A stretch of 64,000 nt of DNA from Lanius collurio (Eukaryota > Chordata > Aves > Passeriformes > Laniidae). This document shows, piece by piece, positions 12,001 to 24,000 of this stretch. Under the pieces are notes generated by a model. The model searched no databases. It saw nothing but the letters and a program-made list of their open reading frames with translations, and was not told where the DNA came from. The position numbers and the translations under genes are program-made. The first letter of the stretch is position 1. Every line of letters starts with the position of its first letter. The stretch lies in NCBI GenBank assembly GCA_020086605.1, contig JACBWW010000046.1, forward strand, positions 2,719,934-2,783,933, read 5' to 3'.

Positions 12001-15000
12001 TGAACAAAGGAGAGGAAACGGCACTTAGCAGGAAGATAAAACGTGTCGTTGCTTTTGCTGGCTTTGAGTGATGCTACATGACATTTAATCAACCTTTCCC
12101 CTTCCATAATGTTTGGGGGGTGGCAGGGAAATTGTTTCATAAACAATAAGAAAGGTTATAATTAGAAATGAGCTGCAGCAGCTTGACTTCCTTGTTTATT
12201 TGCAGTATTCAAATGAGAGCTTGAGAATAAAATCAATGGGGTTAACAGTTAGGAAAAACTTGTTGAAGTTGCAAGTGAAACACATGTTAGAATTTGAAAT
12301 TGAAGAATGTTAGATGTTAAACAGTGTTGTACTGTTGTCAAGGTACCTGTTGAATTTGAGGATAGGAATATATGTAGGGCAAGATGCCTGTGAGGTCAGC
12401 ATTAGAAATTAGTGTTACAGAAACATGTTTAATAGTCATAAACCTCTTACATTTACAGGTGAGGCTTGTGTGTGCATCCTTTTTCAATTCTCACCTTAGA
12501 GGAACAACTGGTTTACCAGAGCTAGTGGCAGCTGATTGCTATTACCTATTTAGGTTTGGGTTTATAGATTATCTTAATCACAGAAACTGACAAATAGCTT
12601 TAAGTTGCAGAAATGTTCATTCCTGAGGCATAATTTGCATGTCAGATATTCCACAGATGAAGTTGCACTGTGATAAAACACAGGGAAATCTGTACATGAT
12701 CTCTGTCTCAGGCACTGTGTTCCTTTGGATGTTTCCCTGTACATGCACATGTGTAAGCCTGTGTGAGAAAATTCACTAGTTTAAGTCCTGTATGTTAAAT
12801 TGTTGACACATTGAAAAAGTCTTTCAGAAGAATTTAATTTTAAGAAAAAGTAATTTTCATTCCCCACAAAAAAGTTCAGTAAAGCTAATTTGCTTTATTT
12901 ATTTATACAGTAAATGTTCTGCTAGTGTAGAAGAGAACACAGACCATGGATATAAAATCAGCAGTAGAGGTTGCTTTAGTGAGTATCTGTGTGCAGCCTC
13001 TCTTTTCTTTGTCTCATATATATGATGTAGCTTCATACATCATATATAAGTCTAAAGTTGATTCTTTTATAGAGAATCTTTCCAATTAAAATCTGCAATT
13101 TGTATTCTCATTTAAGCTCACTGAATGGCTACATTTCTGTTGTTTGCATTTCTGTCCCACTTCTGTTTCTGTCCCTATTCTATGGAGAACATTTGTGTTC
13201 TTAAAACACCAGGACTTAGTTAATCCCTTTGTGTGTAACTTAGAGAAAAAGGGTATATTTAATCACAAATAGAGCAACTCATTCTTGGAACAGTCTGATG
13301 CGCTCATTTGTCAGAAATCTTTCCTAAATCTCCTGAGTTAATTTGCTATTTAATTTGCAAATAATATTGTCAAGATAAACTTGGTTTTGGTAACCAAAAA
13401 AACCCCACTTTAATAGGGTTGTACCTACAAAATAATTCACAGTTTTGTTTTTTAGGTATTATGAGGTAAGAAATGTACAACTAAATGCCAGTATTCAATA
13501 TAAATGTAAGCTAATATTTTCTGTAAAAAGTGGCCAACTTAGTAAAGTTGGGATATCATTTTCTGTATTGGCATGGCATGTGGAAAACTGCATATACCAG
13601 GTAGAGTGTGGCAGTCTAGGATTTAGTGATCAGTTCAGTTGAATTAATTTAGGGGTTCACATGTTCAAGAAATACATAGCTAAATTAATTGAGAGATGTA
13701 AATACTGTGCTGTATAACTCAATTTTAAAAACATATGCATTCTTTTGTTACCTTATATCAAAATTTCTTACTGTGGGTTGGGTTTCTTTTAAATAGGTGC
13801 AAAGCTATTGTGGATCATTTTGGACAAAGAATAAGTGCCAACTATTTTATTGTGGAAGATAGTTACCTCTCAGAGAGCACATGCACAAATGTGTGTTACA
13901 GGTAGGTGGTAAAACAGAAAACACAGTCAATTTCTTTAAATCATGGTATGTAAAGTACCCTGCAAGTTAAACTGAGGAGCCTTCTGTCCAGTCCTTCATT
14001 TTTGCAGTACAGTTCAGTTCAGTGCAGAGTATTTCTCTTCTGTTAACTGGAGGATATACTGTGTACTTGCTATATTCAGATTTTCTTCAATTGTCATTGA
14101 AATCATATTCTCTTTTTTCATATAAAAAATCCAGAAGCACTAAATGTGTTAGGAATTTCATATTTGCTAAAAAATGTTTGGAAGGTGAAGGTGCCAGTTG
14201 CTGTCCTGGCTTTAAATTTGTTCAGCTTTAGCAAGTACTCAATTCCATTGTTTTCTGTGATTTGATTGTTGTTGCCAAAAGCAGTGGGCATGCACTGCCT
14301 CTGTGTTCAGGATAGTGCAGGTAAGGGATCAGCAAAGCTGTGGTGGTGAGGGCAGAGCAGAAATAACCCTGGGCACTGCAGGAGCACAACCTGCAGGGGA
14401 TGGATGAACTCCACCCTGCTGCATTTCCCCTTCATCCCAAGGCTCCAGTGCTCTCTGGGACATCACAAGTCCTTGATGTGCTGCTGCTAATCTTGATCAA
14501 ATAAGCAGAAGAACTTTTTAAAAAACAGAAGGGGGCTGTTTGGTACAACCTGCTCTGACTCATTTATTTATCACCTATTTTGGTCATGGAAAATACTACA
14601 CTGATATTCCAGATGTGTTTCTGTTTCAGCAACAGGCAAAATATCCCACTAAGAATCATAGTAATAAAGATTATATCGTGAAATAGTGCTGGTGTTACCA
14701 AAACTATGATTCTAAATTGATATTTTTTACATTTTTGTTTTCATTTTGCATAATTCCATTTATGATATCATTATTTTTATACCACTCTTTTATTTAATTG
14801 TAGGCAGATCTCCAGGGCAGTGCTCATTACAGATCAGTCTGTACTGAACACAGACTCAGAGCAGCAGGTACACACCAATTCTGTATCACTTGTCCCTTTG
14901 TGTACTGCATGTGTTAATATTTAGTTGTTGGTAGGAATTGATTCATTAATTCAATTTTGTTTGTGCTTGAATCAAGATCTTTAGTGAGCTTTCTGTACTG

Positions 15001-18000
15001 GTAATTGTCTAATTTGTTTTAATCTCTATAAACCTGTTACAAATTTTAGTTTGGTTTAGTTCAGTGACTGCAGTTTTCCTGTTTGGCTCACACTATAATA
15101 ATTAATAGAGTTTCTAAGCTGCTGTCTTTAATTTTAATTTTGCTTACTTTTTCATGAACTTTTACCATTAATATTCCGTTAATTATTTATCTTGTCTGAA
15201 CTTTTTTCAAAGTTCCTTTGTTTTTTTTAAACATTCTGTTTCAAGTTCTCATACACTTTCAGACCCTTCTATGGATCTGCTTTGTCAATCTTTGCAGTCC
15301 TTAATTTTAGAGGATATTAATCAGTATTGTGTTTCTTCTGTCCTATTAAACCAGAAAACCAAGCTGTGTTAAGTGTCTGTGGTGTCTTTTCACCCTCAGT
15401 GAGGACTGTGCTGGTTGCCACACCTTCCAGGACTCTTTATTTTCCCACAAACTCTTCCTTCTGCTTTCAGGTTTCCATCCTGACAGTGCCTCCCTTGGAG
15501 CTGGGCAGAGCAGCAGTTTGTGTCATTGAGTTGTGTTCCTCCACCATGACGTGCATGAAGGACACCTGTAAGTAAAGGAGATTCTCTCTGTTGGCTCTGT
15601 CAGCTTTGGAACAGACCTGAAAATCTCTGTGTGGTGTTCCTCTGCTGCACAGAATACAGGGGGCAGTGGCCTCCTGGGATCATGGAGCTTCATGGACTCA
15701 TTTCCACTTACACAGGAATGAATCCTTCTTCAGGAGATAAAAATAGTATTCCAAAGCTCATGAATCTTACTGGTAATTTGTCATTTGGTTTTTTTGAAAA
15801 TGGGCTCCCTTAGCTGAACTATTAAATGGAAATACCTGAAATACACTGTATTTGGGAGCTTTTTATCTTCTGAAAGGATTCTGTTGTTTGCATTTTATGT
15901 GAACTTGAAATAAATGAGTGATAAAATGTGCATTTGGGGTATTTATTAGAATAGAATTAGTGGTTACCTTACCCAATTCTTTTTAACAAGAAATAAGTAA
16001 CTGTAATAATAACCAATTTATTTTGCTTGAAGTAGTTCTTTGCATATGAAAGAAAAGTAAATGATTAAGTTATTCAAAGTTATATTTCCTACTAAAATAA
16101 TAGTGAAAAATATAAGCTTGTAATTAATTAAAAACTTAGTGCTATAAAACATATTGTTAATATTTATCATTTAAATAGCTGATTTCTTTTTATTAAAGGT
16201 CCACAAAATATATATAGCAGGAAGGGAAACTAATGAAGGATTGATGTTCAATAGATCTAAAGTATTAGTTTCAGGAGAATTTTTATGGTGCTGAAATATT
16301 AAGGTTTCTGTTATTTACTTTTCTCCATAAATTCCTTTCAATTCAGAAGAAAAGGTACTACCTTCCTTAATGAAATTTGTCTTCATATATTGAAATAATA
16401 AAGTTCTATATTAGGCAGAGCCGACTTCCAGTTATGGGACATATTTCATAATTTTTTAAAAAACTTTTACATCATTATCTATAAATGGGTTTTAACCTGA
16501 CTGATTTCTCCTTGGAACAATTATTTAAGATAAGTATACAAATACATCTGCTCTTTGATCACACTGCACAAATGACAGGCACATCATCTGTATTGCCACT
16601 TGAGTGGAACCAAACTCCTTCACTTGCCCTAAAAATGGAGACTGTAATGATGAAATCAGGAACTGAACTCATCGTTCTTCTCGCTGGGAGAATTACTTGA
16701 AGACAAATGTTGGCAACCACTGTAACTAATGCAGTTATACCTGAGTAAATCAAATATAATCAAAATATATACTGATGACTGTGACTCATAACCATAACCT
16801 TAAAGATAATAAAAAAGATTTTATAGAAAGTAAATGATGTGAACTTTAGTGATTTATAGCTGGGTTTTTTGAGGACAGAATAGATTATATTACAGTGTTT
16901 GGGATTGGAAACATCTAGCTAAGGTTAGGGGGAGACTTTGATAATCACCACCCTTTTCCTTTTCCTTATTTTAGTGCATATTCCTTCAGACAGAAGGTTT
17001 GGGTTGGGTTGAATAAAAAAAAAAGAAATAATGTTTGAATAGAGTTTGTATGTTTGCAACCTGAAAGTAGAGGAGCGTGAAGGGTTAAATTTCTGTTCCT
17101 CATGGAACCAGGGTCAAGAGCTGTGTGATGTACAGGAAAATGATGACAAGAAACACAGCCAGGCTTCAGACAGAAGTGAGAAAAATGTCATCTAGATTGA
17201 AAATAATACCAGAGCTCTGCATTGCTTTTAAATGGATCAGAAATTTACAGTAATGAAGAAAAAAATAATCAGTTTACACTTTGTACAAAGTTACAATAAA
17301 TTTCTTCACACTCAGATGGACATTTCTCTGGGAGAAGTTTCCAGGAGCAAATGAGTCCATTAAGGTGATTTTAGGAAAAGCTTTAAGATGAGGCTTTTAA
17401 ATATGGGAATGAATGGCTGGAAAATCAGGTGGGGTAAAGCAGCTGGTTCTGTGTCTGACCAGAGGCCAGTGGGACAGAAAAGGGTCGGGAGCTGCATCAG
17501 GGGATTCTCTGAGGAGGCAGCAACTGCAGAGTCTGCAAAACAGAACAAATAAAGGAATAGTTCAGCAATAGTTCCTCCCATCTAAGAAGTGGATGAATAA
17601 AATGTTGTACAAGGGATTGCATAGTCATAACATACATGACAGAAGTAACTTAGAGAATTCTGAGGTGCTTCCAGAGAATTTCTATGTGCTGTATATACAC
17701 TGTGTCCATAGTACAGCACTTCCCTGCTTAAAGGAAGGGATTTTATGAAGAATTGTGATTTCTAAAAGCCTGCTGTGCCTTATAAAAAATGTAAGTGTTG
17801 TTTGTATATCTTGTGTATTGGTGATTGGAATTAGTTTGTGTTCTCTTTTCACAGATTTAGTCCATTTAACCTGTCCATCCACTAAAACTGCAAGGGAAGA
17901 TTTAGAGCCTGTTGTACAGAAGTTATTTAATCTAAATACAGAAAAAGGTAAAAAATAAATGAAGTATTAATGATACTATTTTACATAATTATAATTTACC

Positions 18001-21000
18001 CTTGTAAGTAAAGTATCTGTTACTGACTTTTTCAGCTAAGGGTTAACTTCAGTATCCAAGGACATGACCATGAGTATCTGGGAACTTCGTAATTTTCACA
18101 CTTCCTTTTTTCCATGAAACTGTTCAGCACATCCTTGAAAGATGCAGTAGTGAAATGTTTGTGAAGCTGTTCATCCACACTGTCCTGGTTTTACTGATGT
18201 CTGTCACCTGGGTATCCCTTATGAAAGTTACCAAAACCCCAAAAATTAGGGATCTGCCTGTCTCCTCCAGCTGCTGGGTGTGCTCAGTGCTGGGAGCTGC
18301 TTGGGTTGCTTTTGCCTCCTCCTATTCTCAGGCTGTTGCTCAGCCTCTTGTCTTCAAGTGTTTCCTTGTTTGCTGTTTGAATTGAAATTCTGTGAATTCT
18401 GCTGCAAGCAGTGGAAGCTTAAAGTTGTTCTGTATTGTTACCACAAAGATAGATTTCCAGTAATGAACTACTTGGCCCTAAATTCAAGGAAATCTTGCTG
18501 ACTAATTTTATGAACTTTGGCCTTGAGATGGACAATTCCACACCTCAGAGGAAAGCAGCTGCTGATGGAGCAGTTGCTGCTTAGAAGGAAATTGTTCCTG
18601 AAATACTTGGGCTAATTCCACACAAGGTTTTGAAATTTAGTCCTGAGATCTTGAGTTTAACCATATTTGTGGTAGATGCTCACTGAGTAGGTAGTGTGCA
18701 TAAGGGAGATGCTGCTGTGTCCTAACCCTGGCTAAAGTGTGTTACATACAGTGTGCCCATGCTGCAGGGCAGTAAATCACAGTTCTTCTGTGAGAAAACA
18801 ATGCTCAGCTCTCAGTGACAGGGGGTTTGGTGGTATAAATGCAAGTTATTAAGAAGTGGGAGTACTTTATAATATTTATAATTCCTTTTTGGTTTTAATA
18901 TGTAGAAAACATCTTGGGTTTGTAAATAGAAAACTTGATTAGACTGGAAAGTTGCAAACATTTCTCATTTGTATATATGATAATTTAAAGCTTGCTAATT
19001 TTCAACTTTTAATATTTAACTTCTGTCTTCAATTTTCAAGAGAGTGCAATGTGTTTCAAAGACTTGGTGAAGAGAAGATCAGTTTAGTGTCTTCTAATCA
19101 TTTGGGGAGGGGTAGCATTAATCTTAATGTTTAAAGTGATCCAGTTCCGAAATGATAGATTGTTTAGAAGCTGACTGAAATTCTTCTGTAGAAACTCTGT
19201 GATCATAGGGGTCCTCAGGTGCACTGAGGCACTGAAAAGCCAGTTTTCCCTGACACATAGGCCTTTTTATCATCAGGATGAGGTAGTGGTCGTATTTTAA
19301 TTAAAATGTCAGAACAAATACTGTTGGAGTTATTGAAAATGAATCACCAGATAAAGTGAGCACTGGGCCATGGCAGGTCAAAGAGGCAAAGTCACCTGGA
19401 GAAGAGGACTCCATTCATTTTCCTGCCTAAATGAGGAAGAAGTAACTTTTATGAGCAATGTGAACTTTTAAATACATTAAAGAGCATCTTGCCCTGTATT
19501 AAGGCTCAGACTTTCACAGGCTGATGAATTTAATTTATATTTGAAACTGTTCAGTATGGGTAGCACCTATTTTTTTTTAACTATTTGACAGTTATAAAAA
19601 GATACTGAAGGAATAGCATAGATTTATATCTTTTTTTGTAATTCAGCTGCTTTAAAATACTGGTTTGAATGCCATGATTGTCAAGAAGTTTCTTCCTTGG
19701 AAAGAAGTAAATCTCACAAGGTCTTTTACAAGCTTCATTTATTTTAGAAGAGGTAAAATACAAGAAAGGGGACAGCAGATATTCCAAACAAATAGTATCC
19801 ATTAAACTCAAAATCTGTGTTGTGTATTCCTCCCTTGCATTCTGCACTGTTAAAAAGTGACCTTCATCTTCCCAGAGGTTTTTCTGCCTGTGTGCAGAGG
19901 GATTATAAAAATGTGCAAATTACTGCAGGAAGGGGCAGATTATGAGCAAGTAGGTTGAGTTGGTGGTAATTTTGTATTCATGATGAGTCTTGCAGCCCAG
20001 TACAAGCCTCAGTAAGTGAAGATAAATACAAATTAGTCACTTATTTTCATTTAGCAGCGCTGCCACAATTAGAGATTCTAGGTACAAAGATAAACTGTGA
20101 AATGAGAGGGGAAGAGATGACACATCAGAAATATCTGTGCACGGGGAATGCAATGCCTTCGAGTTGGCAGAGCCCAGGGAGGACTTGCTCAGTCTGTTAT
20201 GTGCTCTGAGAGTTTATCAGTGAAGGAGATAATGTGAGAGGTGTTAAATTTAGACCAAGTTTCTTGGTGTGGGGTGCTTGTAGTGATAACTGCTGCTGGT
20301 GTGGTGCAGGGTGTGCAGAGTAAGTGGAGTTTGCATAGGAAGGGGAAGGTATGATGAAGGAGAATCTCAGAAAGTTAAGTAATTGGCTTTTTAAAGAACA
20401 AAAATACTTTATTACAGTAACTCCGTGTTAAAAATTTGATTTCCAGTATGATTACATATTTACCTTATCACACAACCACACTGATTACTGCAAACACTCC
20501 TTTTCCTTTTCAGAGACTGAAAATGAAGAACTGGAGAAACCCAGAGTCCTCTGGGCAGTCTACTTCAACATGAGAGATTCTTCAGGAGTTGAGAAGAGTT
20601 CCTATGCTGGCTTACCCTCCAATGTTTTTGTCTGCTCTGGGCCAGACTCTGCTTTAGGAAACGACTGTGCTGTCAAACAGGTTGGGCAGACCAGATTTTG
20701 GCTGCAAAAGTTTAATTTTAAAGTCCGATACGGTCTGGGTTATTCTGCTTTATGCAAAAATATACATGGTAACTGCAAAATTATAAAACTCAGTAGGTGG
20801 AGAGATGAGGAAATAGCCCCAGTGTTTCACTTGGAAGGTAAAAGAGGAGGTACAGTACAAATCAAAGCCAGAAAATCCTGTCTATGGTTCAGGTTGGAAG
20901 GATCACCAGAGAGGTTTAATATTTGCAGGACATAGTGACAAACCAAAAACTTACTGGGGAAAACCCCAACACAACTCCTAATGTGGTAAATTAGGCCTCC

Positions 21001-24000
21001 TGCCTCAGTTTCCTTTCTCTTTGCCTTGGTATCACTGTGATACAGAATTTTCCTTTCAGAGCTCCCCTGGATAAGGAAGGTACAAATTCTGAGGCAGATC
21101 CACCCCAGCAGCCCCTGTGGTGTCAGGGCACTTTCAGAGACAGGAGAACACTTCACAGCTTTGGAGGATTAAGTGGCACTAGGCTGTGGTTTTAATGGCC
21201 ATGTTCAGACAATGTGCATGTGCCATCTTCTAAACAGTTGCAGGGTTTTTTATGACTAAGTCATAAAACTCTTAAAAATAAGATTTTGAAGTGGAAAGGC
21301 TGACATAGCCTGAACTGCAGGGTCAGAACAGTGTCATTAAGGGCTAATAGTATCCTTCATTTTGCTTTACAAGGCAATAATTTGCCTCCCAGAGGGATGA
21401 AGAACTGTAAAGACAAAAAATAATGCAAGACAATTATTATGGTAGCAGTTTTGAATTGTAAATAGGTTCCCTTCTAAATTTGATTTTTTTCAAACTGTTG
21501 TTTAAATAGGGTATGTTAAAAACTGATTAAATATACTTAAACCCCACCTATTTCTGATTCTGATAGCCACCTTTTCTAACATTCAGGTTTGTCTTCCCTT
21601 AAGAGCTCTTTTTCTTGCCAGTGAATAGTGGTGGGATAGGTCAGGCCCGGTTCTTGGTGCTGTAATTCAGCCTTTGTGTTCAATCTGTTGGCTATCAGTG
21701 AGAGAGATGCTAAGCAGATCTCAGAGGAGGAGCCATCAAAAGCCTAAATCATTATCTTTTAGACAAAAATAGAGAGAACCTTTGTTTTTTTGAACCTGAT
21801 TTGAATTTTGTAACAAATGGTCACAAGTTAAAATGGAAAATATTACAGTGTAAACATGTTTCTAATTTATGTGAGAGCAAAGTGAAGAATAGGCTGGAGA
21901 TGAAGCAGAAGTCACACCATGCAGGGACCTTGTGGACAAGTGGAGGAGGGAAATAGTTGTAAATTGGTGGTGTGTCTTCCACTCCCAAATCACTCTCATC
22001 CTTTTAGGAATGGGATGGGAAACAGAAGATATTTGCAAACTCGTGGATCAGAACAGTTTTAAAACACCCAAAAACACAGTGGGTGTATGAGTCTTGAAGA
22101 CAGCTTGGAAAATTAGATCTAATTTCTCTAATCATTTTGGGATTAGTGTTTTAGTGATACTTGCTGTGATTTATTTCTTCATTCCCGTTACTATTGCTGA
22201 ATTCTGTTTGTCATGCTGTGTGATTGCACTGCTGATACATTATTGGGAAGGCAAGACCACAGCTCTTAGAGACAACTCATATACAAATTACTGCACTCTT
22301 GTTTTATTGTAATTCTGTGTTCAGTTCCTGGTGTGATACTGAATTAATGTTGATGGTTGCATTTACTTGCCCTGAGGATAGGCTAAAGGAAATGAAGATG
22401 CCATTTATGATCCTTTCAAACTCTGTATGTGTGGATCCAGTAAAGCATCTGGCTTCCAGTTTTCTGTGTTTTCATTGCTGCAACCTGACATGAATTATTA
22501 TGAGCTAAAGTAATATATTCCCTGACATATTTCAGGCTTCTGAGGCATCTTCATGGTCATGAGAGGATGCACTAAAACTGTCAGGCCTATATTTGTCCTT
22601 TAACCTGTTTATTTTCTATCTCTGGAGGGATTTCAGAGTTGATCAAGTGTTGTTCATTTGGTAGTGGCCCCTGTGAAAGTTGCTGAAAGTTGTGAAAGCC
22701 CACACAGTTTATCCCCAGTCTGGGATACAGTAAAACAGGAACAGAATTTGGTTTTATTCAATTTGAGCTCTTGGAGTTTCTCTGCAGGGGCTTTACATGC
22801 CTGTGTCTTAATGCTGCATTCAACTGGACACACATTTCTCTCACTACTGAGTGTTGAAGGCACTATTGTCTATCTTAACTACTTTAATATCAAAGTGTTA
22901 CAATGAAAGAGTCGTTAAATTATTACTGTTTATTCTGCATTGCTTCAGCTGGATAGGGTAAACTTAAAATAGACCTGAAAGTGCTCCATACCATTAAATG
23001 TTTTAGTTATAATCAGTGTCATGATGTCCTACACCACATACTGAGATTTTCTTCCCATATTCAACCTCATAATTGTTTGAGTGGATTTTTGCTGACTGAT
23101 TGGACTGAATAATTGTTGAGAACTGCATTGGAAATGTTTGTCTGCTCTAAGTTTTCATATATTTAGTTCAAAATATGACATCTTCCCTCTGTGTTCTATT
23201 AAGTACAATAATAGTTGAAGTATATTTTTGGAGTATCAAGGACAAGTTTTTCTCTTACCTTCAAAAAGTTAAACCCCAGCTTTTTAGGGTGTTGCCCCCT
23301 TGCTCCCCAGACTTACTAGGCAAGGCTTCCAAACTAAAAGAACTGTAGTTTTGAAGTAAAGAACAGAATTGTCCATTTTTTTCTATACTAATGTAAAAAT
23401 TTTTAAGCAGTTTTGCATGGGTATGGAAGAGTAAAATTTAGGAAGGAGAATGAAAAATGAAATTGAACTGAGAGCAGACAGGGTCGTTTAAGCAGTTAAT
23501 AACAGAGTCCTGTTCCAGTGCTGCTGATGGAAAGCCCGTGCTGGTGGGCAGTGGAGTTCATCAGAGAGCTGTTGGCTACAAGCTCAGTGATGGATTCATC
23601 TGCAAACAATTCCCTCTTGTCCAGGATTCCACATGGTGTAATGGGCCTTTGCAGGTGCCACTAAGTGACCCCCTGTCAGTTTTGCAGGGCAGGGCCTGGG
23701 GCAGGAGGAATATCAAGATGAAATGCATTCCTGCCTGTGTGGGAGCTCTCATCACAGGCTGCCTTTGGGGGATAGGCTACTGAGCAGACAAATGCAAAGG
23801 GAATATTCCTCTGCCTTCTTAGAAACCCAAAACAGAACCATGATCTGCTTCAGGTGTCTGCATTTGTCTTGGAAGCTTCAGGACTTGGAAAAGGAAGCCT
23901 TGATGGAAATGTGGAGGGCCTGTGGATCCAGTAAATAAATTCCCAAAGTCTCAGGTTTTTTGTATTTTCATTTATTTCTAAGATAACCTTATAGGTGGCC

